Below are positions 12,916 to 24,462 of a DNA stretch of 64,000 nt, piece by piece; within the stretch, counting starts at the first letter, position 1; every line of letters begins with the position of its first letter. Under the pieces are notes generated by a model. It did not search any database, was not told where the DNA came from, and saw nothing but the letters and a program-made list of their open reading frames with translations. The DNA is from Benincasa hispida (Eukaryota; Streptophyta; Magnoliopsida; Cucurbitales; Cucurbitaceae), in contig NC_052357.1 of the NCBI RefSeq assembly GCF_009727055.1, forward strand, positions 2,411,094 to 2,475,093, written 5' to 3'. A program made the position numbers and the translations under genes.

Positions 12916-14565
12916 TGATGCTTGTTATTTATGAAGTGGAAATATGGATGATATGCGTTGATGGATTTGCGTTGTGCACTCAAGTTTTCCCAGCGGAATT
13001 CAAGTGTAAATTCCTCTGAGTTTCCTGGTAAGTCTAGGGTCGAACACAGGGACTTGTGAAAATAGATTGCATTGGTGATTTTTAAGAAGACTTTGCGGTA
13101 ACCGGTTAAATAAATAAATTGTTGGGTTTGTTGTTTGCGTTGATGAAAAATATATAACAAATGCGGCGGATTTTGAAAAGAGTTGGTAAACAGAAAATGC
13201 GATGAATATGCGGTGAACTGGTTGAGAAGGGTTTCGGCCAACAGTCCCTAGAATGCGTTCATGCTTGCGATCATGCAACATGCATACAATAGTAAACCAC
13301 CTTTCGGTGTGAATTCCACAACTTCTAAGGCTAGAATGCATGCGATATATGCGATAAGTCTACAGGGTTTACACATAAACCTCTATTTCTATATATGCAA
13401 TGACAACATGACAACCACACAAATATGCGACCACACAATATCATTCCCATCTCTAGGATGCATGCGATGCAGGTTGACAAATTGAGCTTATCTCTAAGTC
13501 CCTATCTCTTATTTATGCAGTTCTAATCGAGTCCAGATTCTAACCTAACTCTCTCGAGACATTAGGTCTTTCTTTAGACTCTCTCCCAAGTAACTCTAAA
13601 GGGTATTTTGCACAACATAAAACAAGACAATCGCAAGCAAGGAACTTCCTAGGTCATATTAGCTTAGTTCTTCTCAACCCATTCGACTAGTTTAGTAATC
13701 ATGTGTATTAAGAGAGTGAGCAAATGTAAAAATGGAACTTCCATTGAATAGATATGAAGATGAAGTACAAAATAACAATGCAAGTATAATAAAAAGCCTG
13801 GTAGCAATCTCTTGTTGCCAGACGTTTACACTGTTTCTACTCGTGCTCTAAAGATAATCTCGCTCTCGCGAGAGTTGGCCCACTCTCTACTCTTATGCCC
13901 CAAGGTTCTCTCTCGAGTTTCCCTGAGCGATCTCCAACGCCACCACTCTTTTTTTTGCTCTGCCTTAAAATGGAAAGGAAAACTATGGATAGAGGCGTGA
14001 ACTAATCAACTGGTTAAGTCGTCAACCCCCTCTCTGAAGAATGCCCTTGGTATTTATAGAGCATCCATGGTGAAAGGCGGCTTCTCTCTCCTGGTTGTAC
14101 AGATGGGATAGCTTTAATTCCTTTCTGATGCGTCGGATAATTGTTACCGATAAAGCTGAATGTACTTTGTGACCGTTATCGGCTGTGAACTTAATTTGGA
14201 TTCGACTGTCATCAGCTTTCTGTCCCATCGCACTTAATTATCCTTCCATCCGGATGCGCCCACGATGTTACGCTGACCAAGTTGCGACGATCCTTCTCGG
14301 TAAATGTTTGCGAGCACGATCAACACAAAGCCTTGCAGTGAAGTTACACTCGACTGATGATTTCCTATGATCGCAATCTTACATTGCGTTAATGCATGTT
14401 CTGCACAAAAATACAAAGATCAACTGTTCTAATGCGCTGAACGCATGCGACCGCAATATTATAGAATTTATGCTTAATGAACGCAATTTAACATATATCA
14501 TCAATGCAATTCAATATTGTTTAAGAATTTAGCACTATGATAATGTGCATTTCTGCCCATTATCA
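12916..14565 (-). mobile_element. 3' LTR of the Athila-like element
   Basis: Plus-strand ends TGATGCTTGTTATTTATG and GCCCATTATCA. It matches 22006-23673 along its length with small indels and roughly 90-93% identity by eye, indicating an old insertion. It is rich in TGCG/CGCA motifs. Confidence 0.9.
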
Positions 14566-14577
14566 CACCCCCAAATT
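14566..14577 (-). other. Polypurine tract of the Athila-like element
   Basis: The minus strand reads TTTGGGGGTGTG immediately before the 3' LTR (which starts TGATAATGGGC), a normal plus-strand primer site. Confidence 0.7.
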
Positions 14578-15349
14578 TAAACAATGCTTGTCCTCAAGCA
14601 TAAGCTAAAGATTCTTTTAGCAAGTCAACCACAAAGTTCTTTTCCTAGATTTCTCAAGGATGTTTCATTCAAATCCTATATACCTGAATTTCCTTAAGTC
14701 TTATTTGTCTCTTCTTAAAATATTTCTAAGACCTAGGGACTGCAAGCTTAACTTTCAAAAAGACTTTACAAATTTCGGAACATCGCATGATTTATTTCTA
14801 AAAGAAAATTTTCTACCGGGGTGTCAAATGATTTTATCCTTGCATAAAAATTTTCTTCATTGTTTATTTTTTTCTGACCTTGCGCTGATCCAAGTGCCTT
14901 GCCTTCGTTTTGGCTTGCCCCTACGTGTGTCATGCGGACATCCAACTACGAGCAATGCACTATTTCTCAGACTAAACTCATACCGATTTGGCAGTGGAGT
15001 TGCGGTCATTGATTTATGCGTTGATCTTGGTGACTTACTTTCGTTTTGGTTTGCCCCCACGTATGTCATGCGGACATCCAACTACGGGTAAGTGTCTTTC
15101 ACAACTTAACTCTTATTAACAATTCCATAAATGAATCAATTACATACCAGTTCCAAGAAATTAGAGGTTATGGTAAAACTTCGTTTAAAACAATTTGGTA
15201 GAAAGCAACGTGCAACTTGAAGGACATGATCCACTGTGGATTCTTACACCGCATACCTCTCATTTGGATGGAAAAAAGGCTGTGAAGGTTTGCACCTTTC
15301 CTCACTTGAGTAGAAAGCTTTGATTTGAAGAAAGGAGGATATCCTGAGC
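14578..15349 (-). other. Athila-like element, non-coding tail (distal part)
   Basis: Lies between the polypurine tract and the organellar insert. A roughly 50-base unit around 'gttttggcttgcccctacgtgtgtcatgcgg' occurs twice (about 14908-14960 and 15040-15090). I see no gene. Part of 15168-15349 could belong to the organellar insert; its left edge is not resolved. Confidence 0.5.
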
Positions 15350-15437
15350 CAAGCACAAGCAGTAACCCCCAATCCGCTCTCGCTCGCCGGTACTAACGGG
15401 GTCTCGGTTGATTTCCCTTCTTTTAGCTACTCAGATG
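15350..15437 (-). pseudogene. Organellar large-subunit rRNA fragment (mitochondrial type)
   Basis: The minus strand carries 'CATCTGAGTAGCT', '..GGGAAATCAACCGAGACCCC' and '..CCGGCGAGCGAGAGCGG'. This follows the conserved 5' domain of bacterial 23S rRNA (ACATCTAAGTACC...AGAAATCAACCGAGATTCC...AGCGGCGAGCGAACGGGG). Plastid 23S differs here as I remember it (AAAGCAAAAGCGATTCC), so a mitochondrial origin is more likely. It abuts ndhB DNA at about 15438 and stops mid-helix. It is a fragment, not a functional rRNA gene. The left edge is uncertain. Confidence 0.65.
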
Positions 15438-15477
15438 GAGTGGGATATTTTTGGAGATTGGATGCAATTACTAATTC

Positions 15478-15861
15478 ATGATCTGGCATGTACAGAATGA
15501 AAACTTCATTCTCGATTCTACGAGAATTTTTATGAAAGCCTTTCATTTGCTTATCTTCGATGGAAGTTTTATTTTCCCAGAATGTATCCTAATTTTTGGC
15601 CGAATTCTTCTTCTGATGATCGATTCAACCTCTGATAAAAAAGATATACCTTGGTTATATTTCATCTCTTCAACAAGTTTAGTAATGAGCATAACGGCCC
15701 TATTGTTTCGATGGAGAGAAGAACCTATGATTAGCTTTTCGAGAAATTTCCAAACGAACAATTTCAACAAAATCTTTCAATTTCTTATTTTACTATGTTC
15801 AACTCTATGTATTCCTCTATCCGTAGAGTACATTGAATGTACAAAAATGGCTATAACAGAA
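15478..15861 (+). pseudogene. ndhB: Plastid ndhB 5' part (nuclear or mitochondria-derived plastid DNA)
   Basis: Encodes the first 128 residues of plastid NAD(P)H-quinone oxidoreductase subunit 2, starting '[20 protein letters not shown]' and ending at 'ECTKMAITE', after which homology stops abruptly. The intact protein is about 510 residues with an intron; only part of exon 1 is here. About 40 bases of plastid-like upstream DNA (15438-15477) come with it. Several changes from the usual protein are Glu to Lys, Gly to Arg and Gln to Lys, many explained by G-to-A changes typical of decaying organellar DNA in the nucleus. It sits in the Athila element's non-coding tail, on the opposite strand. 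No function is expected. Confidence 0.93.
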
Positions 15862-15930
15862 GACCAAAGAGACGGGCGGAAAAGGGGGGAAAGCTCTCCG
15901 TTCCTGGTTCGGTTTCCCATTGTGTTCACA
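15862..15930. other. Possible second plastid fragment
   Basis: 'gaccaaagagacgggcgg' and 'gaaagctctccgttcctgg' resemble, from memory, plastid inverted-repeat spacer near trnV/rrn16. If so, the insert is a mosaic of three organellar pieces. It returns to element-like sequence by about 15945. Confidence 0.35.
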
Positions 15931-16849
15931 GTGAAATTGTTATTCTAAAAAAATTATATATATATATTTTTTGTAGAAATAGCAAGGTTGGAAACAAATA
16001 CCGCAACCCCAAATTTAAAATGCGACAATGTCCTCATTGCCAAAAGATTAAAATAAGTCATGCGATGGTCATAAAATGCATTGTAAATAGAGTTTGAAAG
16101 AAAGCTAGTAAACCCCTAAATTCGATAAATATTTCATGAGGTGACTATCTTAAGACTAAGTTGACTCTAGTATATATGAAAGAAATAAAAGCATATTTGT
16201 CATCATTGAAATCATATTTGGCAAAGAATTAGAATGCGGTAACTCACTAAATTTATCTATGTCAAATGATTGTAGTAATTAAAAAGGATGCGGTGATAAG
16301 ACTTTTAAAATTAACATGCGATGTGATAGTGCAAAATTTGAAATAAAGATAAGGAAGAGTACACCCCCAAATTTTGCACTGTCGCCCGTATTTTATTGAC
16401 GCATCCATCTTTGCGGCGATCTTTCTTCTTTCTTTGGATTGTGGTGATAGAGTAAGATAAGAGGCTTCTTCACGTAACATCTTCGTAATCCAGCGCCTTG
16501 ATTGTTGCGAGAAAAAAAAAGAGAGGGTCAAATTATTTTAAACAAAATAAAACTCGTTATCGCATTTTAAACCATTTTTTCTTATTTTTTCTTATTTTTT
16601 AATTTTATTTTTTAAATTTTATTATTATTATTTTTTTTAGAAATAGAAATAAAGATGGTGATAGTAACATAAAGATAGATCAGGATTGAAAAGATATAGT
16701 AAAAATTCCGAGTAGTGGAGAGGAGTTGAAGAATTGATGTTTCCCAATACTTGCATCCTTGATAGATTGTGATCATTTGATAATGTAGGGACTACCTACT
16801 TCCTTCTTTATTCAAAGTTCGTTAGTTCCACGGAGTCGACTTGGCGATG
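15931..16849 (-). other. Athila-like element, non-coding tail (proximal part)
   Basis: AT-rich sequence with a TTTTT(A/C)TT-rich run at 16570-16640. I see no gene. It lies downstream of integrase on the element's strand, where Athila elements carry a long untranslated or env-like region; no env-like frame is visible. Confidence 0.5.
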
Positions 16850-18064
16850 TCAACCTTCTCCATGATATGCCTTTACTCGCTGCCCATTGACTTTGAATAT
16901 GTTAGTTCCATCATCATTTGATAATTCAACCGCGCCATGCAGAAATACTTGTCTGATTATGAACGGTCCGGACCAACGTGACTTTTGCTTTCCCGGGAAG
17001 AGTTACAGACGTGAGTTGAAGAGCAAGAATTTTTGCCCGACTTGGAGGTTCTTACCGTATATGCGTTGGTCATGCCAGCACTTGGTGCGCTCTTTATAAA
17101 TCTTCGCATTTTCATATGCGTTGTTCCTCCATTCTTCTAGCTCGACTAGTTGCATTTTTCGTGCTTCCCCTGCCTTCTTTAAATCAAAATTCAGCTTCTT
17201 TACCGCCCACTATGCCTTATACTCTCACTCTAAAGGCAAATGACACACCTTACCAAATACCAGCACATAGGGGGACATACCTATGGGTGATTTAAATGCG
17301 GTCCAGTATGCCCACAATGCATCGTTAAGCTTTGTTGCCCCAGTCTTTCCGTGGAGGCTTTACTACCTTCTTAAGTATCATCTTAATTTCTCGATTGGAC
17401 ACTTCAGCTTGACCATTCGTTTGCGGATGGTATGTGGTGGCCACTTTGTGGAAGATATTGTACTTGCACAGCAGCTCCTTGATATTGTGATTGACAAAGT
17501 GGGATCCTTCATCACTTATGATGGCACGAGGAGTACCAAATCGAGTGAAAATATTTTTCTTCAGGAACTGGGAGACTACCGCCGCATCACTTGCGGTGCA
17601 TGCTATTGCTTCTACCCACTTAGAGATATAATCGACGGCTAATAAAATATAGTGTTTACCATTCGAAGGAGGGAATGGTCCCATGAAATCAATCCCCCAT
17701 ATGTCGAATAATTCCAGCTCCAAGATAGTGTTCATTGGCATTGCGTTCTTCCATGAAATGTTGCTTGTGCGTTGGCACTGATCACATTTCATTGCGTAGT
17801 CAGCCGCATCCTTGAATAATGTAGGTCAAAAGAATCCACTTTGCAAAACTTTGGCTGCGGTGCGCTGCCCTCCAAAATGCCCACCATATGGTGAGTCGTG
17901 GCATTGTGAAAATATGTGTTATTGAGCAGCATTCGGTACGCATAATCGAATAATCTGGTCTGCACCTCTCTTATATAGATTTGGCTCATCCCAATAATAA
18001 TGTTTGCATTTGGGCTTGATCTTCTTCTGTTGGTGTTAGGTGTAATCTTCAGGGAATTGTTCAC
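16850..18064 (-). pseudogene. Athila-like integrase
   Basis: The catalytic core is open at 17325-17792 (minus): '[11 protein letters not shown]' closing the HHCC zinc finger, '[20 protein letters not shown]' with the first Asp, '[13 protein letters not shown]' with the second Asp, and '[17 protein letters not shown]' with the catalytic Glu. The complete D-D-E triad is present. The upstream zinc-finger part (17790-18064) is in another frame, and the C-terminal part (16850-17325) is broken into shifted pieces. Known role: inserts element cDNA into the genome. Confidence 0.9.
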
Positions 18065-18301
18065 AAACCAAATAATTGACGATGTTCACATACCAGGGCA
18101 AATCTTCTATGTGGAATAGCTGCTCATCTGGGAATACGACACTCACCTCAGACTCGTTGCGGTCGACTTCAGGATTTTTCAGTCTAGATAAGTGGTCCGC
18201 AACTTGATTCTCTGTCCCCTTCCGATAAATTATTTCGATATCAAATTCTTGAAGGAGGAGAACTCATCTGATCAACCTCGGCTTTGTATCCTTCTTTGTC
18301 A

Positions 18302-19516
18302 TTAAGTATTTGATCGCTGAGTGAATAGGTGGATGAGTACCTTGGTTCCCAACAGATATGCCCGAAATTTCTCTAACGCAAAAATCACAGCTATGAGTTC
18401 ATTCTCTGTAATGGTATAATTTGTTTGAGCAGGGTTTAGAGTTTTACTCGCATATGCGATGGGGTGCAAAATTGTTTTTCTCTTTTGCGCTAAAGCTACC
18501 CCCATCGCATACCCACTTGCATCGCACATGATTTCAAATGGAAGTGTCCAGTCCGGCGCAGTCAAGACAGGCGCAGTAATCAGAACATTTTTTAAAACTT
18601 TGAATGCGTTGAGGCAGTTGTTGTCAAACTCAAATTTTCTGTCCGCATCTAACAATGCACTAAGTGGTCGTGCTATCTTAGAAAAGTCTTTGACGAATCG
18701 TGTGTAAAATCTAGTGTGCCTTAAGAAGCTTCGCACAACCTTTACGCTGGTTGGAGGTGGGAGTTTTTCAATTGCTTCAATCTTTGCCTTGTCCACCTCC
18801 AACCCATCCTGGGAGACCTTATGTCCCAACACTATGCCTTCTTTAACCATGAAATAGCATTTTTCCCAATTGAGCACCAGGTTCGTCTCTTCACATGTCT
18901 TCAAAATTTTCTCTAAGTTGGCTAGGCAGACTTCATAAGTGTTCCCATAAACGGAGAAGTCATCCATAAATATTTCCACTGAGTCCTCGAGATAATCTGA
19001 AAAGTTCACCATCATGCACTTTTGGAACATGTTTGGCGCATTGCAGAAGCCAAATGGCATGTGGCGAAAAGCGAATGTCCCATATGGGCAGGTGAATATG
19101 GTCTTGTCTTGATCTTCAGAAGCTATCATGATTTGATTGTATCCAACATACCCATCTAAGAAGCAGTAAAAATCATTTCCTACTAGTTGGTCCAACATTT
19201 GATCAAAAAATGGCAGAGGGAAATGATCTTTCTTTGTGGCCGCATTTAACTTGCAGTAGTCCATGCATATGCGCCATTCAGTTATGGTCCTCTGCGGTAT
19301 TAATTCATTTTTCTCATTTGGGACTACCGTCATTCTGCCCTTCTTCAGCATACATTTCACGGGGCTGACCCACGTACTATCTGCAATGGGATAGATAATG
19401 CCCGTATCTAGCCATTTGATAATCTTCTTCTTGACGACCTCCTTCATCGTAAGGTTGAATCTGCGTTGATGTTCAATTGTTGCTTTGTGGTCGTCTTCAA
19501 GACGAATGTGGTGCAT
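18302..19516 (-). pseudogene. Athila-like reverse transcriptase and RNase H
   Basis: A 404-codon open stretch. Reverse transcriptase motifs in order: 'ADSTWVSPVKCMLKKG' (about residues 45-60), 'ITEWRICMDYCKLNAATKKD', 'CFLDGYVGYNQIMIA', 'FAFRHMPFGFCNAPNMFQ', the active site 'IFMDDFSVYG' (about residue 183), and 'VLNWEKCYFMVKEGIVLGHK'. RNase H follows with 'FEIMCDASGYAMGVALAQ' and 'YTITENELIAVIFALEKFR'. The frame is lost at the end (about 18340), where the conserved tail SAIKYL continues in another frame. It makes DNA from the element's RNA. The catalytic residues look intact, so the domain decayed only recently. Confidence 0.93.
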
Positions 19517-19696
19517 GCAGTATGTGGGGCTAAATCCTCTGATGTCAGCGTTCAGCCAATTGCTCGCACATGTTTTTTGAGAATGCTCATCAACGCATTC
19601 TTCTAATCTTTGTTGAGCGCAAAGGAAATGATCATTGGCAACTTCTCATTCTGCCCCAAAAATGAGTACTTCAGATGGGTTGGTAGGGTCTTCAAT

Positions 19697-20482
19697 TCAA
19701 GTGTTGGTGGCTCCACTAAGGAAGGTTGTATTGTTTTTCTTTCTTCTGTCCGCTCTACTTCTTGCTTTACGATCATTTCTTCTTCCTTTTTGGTTTTTGT
19801 TGCGATCACATTTCAGGAAAGCGCTGGCATCCTCTTCTTCATACTCTTCATCAAACTTTTCTTCTTCAATCAAATTCAGGTCATCATCAGAATCTTGTAG
19901 ATCTTCTTCATCCGGAAACTTCATGGCACGAATTATATTAAATTTGAGCTTCTGTCTGTTAATACTCAAAGTGATTTCTCCTTTATGCACATCAATTTGA
20001 GAATGACCTATTGATAGGAAAGGTCGCCCCAAAATGATAGGCACATCTTTGTCGGTCTCATAGTCTAAGATGATTAAGTCAGCTGGCAGGATAAATTTGT
20101 TAATTGTTATCAGGAAATCCTTCACCTTTCCTTCTGGATGAACCAGAGATCTGTCGACCAATTGGAGAGTCATTGATGTGGGCACAAGTTGCCCCACATT
20201 TAATTGTCTAAAAATTGACAGCGACATCAAATTTATGCTGGCCCCCAAGTCACACAGGACTTGCCCAATATAGAGTCCTCCTATGGAGCAAGGAATGGTG
20301 AAGCTCCCAGGATCGCTCATCTTCGGTGGGATAATTGATTTGGAACTTTGCGTTAATGCTACCGTGGACAATTTACCGGCGCCCCTCTTCTTAGTTACCA
20401 TGTCCTTCAGAAACTTGGCATAGGCAGACATTTCCTCAATCGCTTCACTGAAAGGAATGTTAACATGTAATTTCTTTAACAT
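19697..20482 (-). pseudogene. Athila-like aspartic protease region
   Basis: A 261-codon open frame between gag and reverse transcriptase. 'VLCDLGASINLMSLSIF' is the protease site, with the D-x-G-A-S form typical of this branch, followed by 'VPIILGRPFLSIGHSQIDVH', the second conserved protease block. The tail is acidic and Lys-rich (EEEKFDEEYEEED). The protease would cut the Gag-Pol polyprotein. The junction to RT near 19600 is frameshifted. Confidence 0.88.
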
Positions 20483-20499
20483 AGATAAAAAGCGTTGGT

Positions 20500-21833
20500 A
20501 CTGTACCTCTTCGTTTTTCTTCTTCCTTAGTCTCTGAAGGAAAGGGGTAACTGAACTTTCACGGTTCCCGTTTCATTAGGCTTTGAGGTCGATGCAACCT
20601 CCGGTTCTACTGCTTCTTCTTCTCTTTCTTCTTCTTGCGTTACTGCAATCTCAGGTTCAGCTGCAATGGAAGTTGTTCTACTATGCTTCTTCTTTTCTCT
20701 CTCCACAGTCTTCCCACTGTGCAATGTCACAATCTAACATTGCTCCTTACCTGATCCCTCCGGGTTACGTGGAAGTTCAGTTGAACTTGGTAGCGCGTCT
20801 TGCGGTCTACTTTTCAGCTCGTTTGCAATCTGGCCCATCTGTAATTCAAGATTGTGGATGGATGTGGCCTGACTTTGAAGCATCGTTTTATTTTTCTCTA
20901 TATATTGCTTCAATAGGCTCTCCAAAGAAGAGGACTGCGTTGGTTTTTGTGAGTTACTTGCTTGATTGCTCGGTTGGTCGTTGTTGCATTGAAAGAATTC
21001 TGGTGGCCCTTCTTTTTGCGCCACAGGTTGAAAATTTTGTTATTGATTCTTCCAAGCAAAATTAGGGTGGTTTCTTCACCAGGATTATAGGTGTTTGAAA
21101 AGGGATTATTTTTTACAAAGTATACAGATTGTGGATTTTTTAGGCAATCTTCCATCGAATGCCCATCACTGCATGTCGCACACCTTGCAGTGTTCTGACT
21201 GATTGCGTTGATTTGCCCACCTTGTAGTGTTGGGCTGCTGATCGCCATTCCTTGGATCAAATTGATCATTACGGTCATTTGGTTTTGTAATGAAGTTAAT
21301 AGCTACCATTGTTTTGCCGTTCTTTAGAGTCTTTGAGTCTCAAAATCTCTGGTCACTCTTCTCTTCAGTCTTCATGGTTTCTTGGGATGCGATCACAGGA
21401 TATCCTTCGCCTCATCATAAGTTTTATCAAGCAGACCCCAGCGGCTGCTGCGATGGCAGCGGTCTGCGAAGCTGGATTCAAACCATGATAGAAAATCTCC
21501 ATTTGAAGGGAACAATGTTAGTCGAACTTCTTCAGCAGAGATGTTTGGGAACACAAAAGTATTGCAGATTTCAATAAAACTTCGGAGGTGAGCATGCGGA
21601 TCCTCGCCATACCTTCCTCCGAATTGACCTGCAGTTTGGATCATCTGCAGCATCACTGGTTTCATTTCGAATTTGCTTCTGTCGAGGGCAGGCCTCATGA
21701 TTCTCGGAGAGAAATCATAGAGGTTTGGCGATGCATAGTCCCTAATGAGCCTATTGCGATCGTTTGCCAACAGAATCGGATTCGCCATGACATTATTATC
21801 ATTTGGTGCTCCATTTCCAGGTTGCTCCGCCAT
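20500..21833 (-). pseudogene. Athila-like gag (broken)
   Basis: Starts with 'MAEQPGNGAPNDNN' at 21833. The conserved capsid block 'GRYGEDPHAHLRSFIEIC' and 'LTLFPSNGDFLSWFESS' follow. A zinc-knuckle-like C-x2-C-x3-H-x4-C ('CATCSDGHSMEDC') lies near 21145-21185. Frameshifts split it into pieces at 21393-21833, 20910-21278, 20734-21024 and 20527-20730. Gag would form the particle that packages the element's RNA. Confidence 0.87.
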
Positions 21834-21980
21834 CTTTTCTTTGTCTGATGGTGGTTGCTATTAGCGGTCTCTCAATCTTCGTCTAAAAGTCCTCTCAATC
21901 TCCAGGTCGTAATTCGCCAGAGATTGAGAGTTCTGCAAAGAAATAAAAAAAAATTACCGTTAACAAACTATTTTGCCGAA

Positions 21981-21999
21981 GTCTCCGGCAATGGCGCCA
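21981..21999 (-). other. Primer-binding site of the Athila-like element (tRNA-Asp)
   Basis: The minus strand reads TGGCGCCATTGCCGGAGAC, six bases downstream of the 5' LTR. It matches the complement of the 3' end of plant tRNA-Asp (TGGCGCCGTTGCCGGGGA) with two mismatches in the first 18 bases, as in Athila/Tat elements. Confidence 0.85.
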
Positions 22000-22005
22000 A
22001 AAACT

Positions 22006-23673
22006 TGATGCTTGTTATTTATGAAGTGGAAATATGGATGATATGAGTTGTGCACTCAAGTTTCCCTAGCGGAATTCAAGTATAAATTCCTCTAAGTTTC
22101 CTCGTAAGTCCAGGGTCGAACACAGGGACTTGTGAAAATAGATTGCGTTGGTGATTTTTATGAAGACTTTGCGGTAACCGGTTAAATAAATAAATTGTTG
22201 AGTTTGTTGTTTGCGTTGATGAAAAAAATAACAAATGCGGCGGAGTTTGAAAAGAATTGGTAAATAGGAAATGTGATGAATATGCGGTGAACGGGTTGAG
22301 AAGGGTTTTGGCTAACACTCCCTAGAATGCGTTCATGCTTGCGATCATGCAATATGTATACAATAGTAAACCACCTCTCGGTGCGAATACCATGACTTCT
22401 AAGGTTAGAACGTATGCGATATATGCGATAAGTCTACAGGGTTTACACAAAAACCTCTATTTCTATTTATGTGATAACAACATGACAACCATACAAATAT
22501 GCGACCACATAATATCATTCACATATCTAGGATGCATGCGCTACAAGTTGACAAACTGAGCTTATCTCTAAGTCCCTATCTCTTTTTTATGCAGTTCTAA
22601 TCTTGCTCTCTCGAGTCTAGATTCTAACCTAGCTCTCTCGAGACATTAGGTTCTTTCTTTAGACTCCCTCTTGAGTAACTCTAAAGGGTATTTCGCACAA
22701 CATAAAACAAGATAATCGCAAGCAAGGAACTTCCTAAGTCATGTTAGCTTAGTTCTTCTCAACCCATTCAACTAGTTTAGCTACTCATGTGTATTAAGAG
22801 AGTGAACAGATGTAGAAATGGACTTCCATTGAATAGATATGAAGATGAAGTACAAAATAACAATGCAAGTATAATAAAGAGCCTGGTAGCAAGAGAATAA
22901 AGAGCATGGTAGCAATCTCTTGCTGCAAGGCATTTATACTGTTTCTACTTGTACTCTAAAGATAATCTCGCTCTTGCGAGAGTAGATCCGCTCTCTGCTC
23001 TTACGCCCCAAAATTCTCTCTCGAGTTGCCCTGAGCGATCTCTGGCACCACCACTCTTCTCTTGCTCCGCCTTAAAATGGAAAGGAAAACTATGGACAGA
23101 GGCGTGAACTAATCAATTGGTTAAGTCGTCAACCCCTTTTCTGAAGAATGCCCTTGGTATTTATAGAGCATCCATAGTGAAAGGCGGCTTCTCTCTCCTG
23201 GCTGTACAGATGTGACAGCTTTAATTCCTGACTGATGCGCCGGATCATTATTACTGATAAATCTGAATGTACTTTGTGACCGTTATCGGCTGTCAACTTA
23301 ATTTGGATTCTACTGTCATCAGCTTTTTATTCCATCGCTCTTAATTATCCTTTCACCCAGATGCGCCCACCATGTTGCGCTGACCAAGTTGCGGTGATCC
23401 TTCTTGGGCGAATGTTTGCGAGCATGATCAACGCAAAGCCTTGCGGTGAAGTTGCACTCGACCGATGATTTCCTATGATCGCAATCTTGCATTGCGTTAA
23501 TGCATATTCTGCACAAAAATACAAAGATCAACTGTTCTAATGCACTGAACGCATGCTACCGCAATATTATTGAATTTATGCTTAATGGATGCAATTTAAC
23601 ATATTTCATCAATGCAATTCAACATTGTTTAAGAATTTAGCACTATGATAATGTGCATTTCTGCCCGTTATCT
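22006..23673 (-). mobile_element. 5' LTR of the Athila-like element
   Basis: The partner of 12916-14565. Plus-strand start is TGATGCTTGTTATTTATG; the right end is ...GCCCGTTATCT, followed by the duplication GATTT. The final base departs from the CA rule, probably a point mutation. Confidence 0.9.
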
Positions 23674-23678
23674 GATTT

Positions 23679-24457
23679 ACAATTCTAAAAATATTTAGTA
23701 GAACATGGAGTTCAATTCCAACTCACAACACATGGTACACCACAGCAAAATGGTGTAGCAGAAAGGAGAAATCGAACCTTGTTAGACATGGTTCATTCAA
23801 TGATGAGTTATACCTAGTTACCTCAGTGTTTTTGGGGGTATACAATACAAGTGTTGTACATATATTGAACATGGTTCCCTAAAAAATTGTTTTAGAAACA
23901 CCATATGTGCTATGGAGAGGACGTAAAGGGGGATGCCCAACACACATGTTGGTGCAAAATCCTAAGAAGTAGGAACGACGTTAAAACATATGCCTATTTG
24001 TAGGATACCCTAAAGAAACAAAATGTGGGCTATTTTATGATCCTCAAGAAGATAAGGTATTCGTATCGACAAATGCTACATTGTTAGAACAAGATCACAT
24101 AAGAAATATCAACCTTGCAGTAAACTAGTATTAGATGAAATGTCAAAAAAATATACAGATAAATCAACAAAAGTTGTTGATCAAGCTGGTCCTTCAACAA
24201 GAGTTATTGCTCCATCACATCCTTCTCATGAGATAAGTATGCCTCGACGTAGTGGGAGGATTGTTCAACAGCCTGACCGCTATATGGGTTTATTAGAAAC
24301 TCATGTCATCATACCTAATGACAACTTAGAGGATCCATTGACCTTTAAACATGCAATGGAAGATGTAGATAGAGGTTGATGGACTGAAGCCATGAACCTA
24401 AAAATGGAGTCAATGTACTTCAATTATGTCTGGGAACTTGTAAATCAACCAGATGGT
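23679..24457 (+). pseudogene. Copia A integrase C-terminal part and linker
   Basis: Resumes the integrase cut at 12915. It encodes 'THGTPQQNGVAERRNRTLLD' (23726-23785) with the catalytic Glu, then 'MVHSMMSY', a stop, and damaged 'PYVLWRGRKG'. A longer open piece, 24140-24379, carries 'MPRRSGRIVQQPDRYMGL', the typical linker between integrase and reverse transcriptase. It ends at 'QPDGV', where the next solo LTR inserted. Confidence 0.87.
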
Positions 24458-24462
24458 GTAAA

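Larger units (their letters stand above)
12916..23673 (-). mobile_element. Athila-like Ty3/gypsy retrotransposon, near full length
   Basis: A 10.76-kb minus-strand element flanked by the duplication GATTT (12911-12915 and 23674-23678) within the Copia A integrase. LTRs are 12916-14565 and 22006-23673. On the minus strand the order is LTR, tRNA-Asp primer site, gag, protease, reverse transcriptase/RNase H, integrase, long non-coding tail, polypurine tract, LTR. The primer site and RT motifs point to the Athila/Tat branch, most like Athila. The outer right terminus ends CT where the other LTR ends CA. Stops and frameshifts in every gene make it non-autonomous today. Confidence 0.92.

Noticed and set aside
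15478..15948. 156-codon open frame as a functional ndhB or novel gene
   Set aside because: Only 128 codons match plastid ndhB exon 1, then the frame runs into unrelated sequence. It lies in a retrotransposon and shows substitution-type decay.
18302..19516. 404-codon frame as a host gene
   Set aside because: It has all the motifs of a Ty3/gypsy reverse transcriptase plus RNase H and lies between element-specific protease and integrase within matching LTRs.
20583..21065. Plus-strand 160-codon frame
   Set aside because: Shadow of the minus-strand Athila gag; its composition mirrors the Glu/Lys/Gln-rich gag on the other strand.
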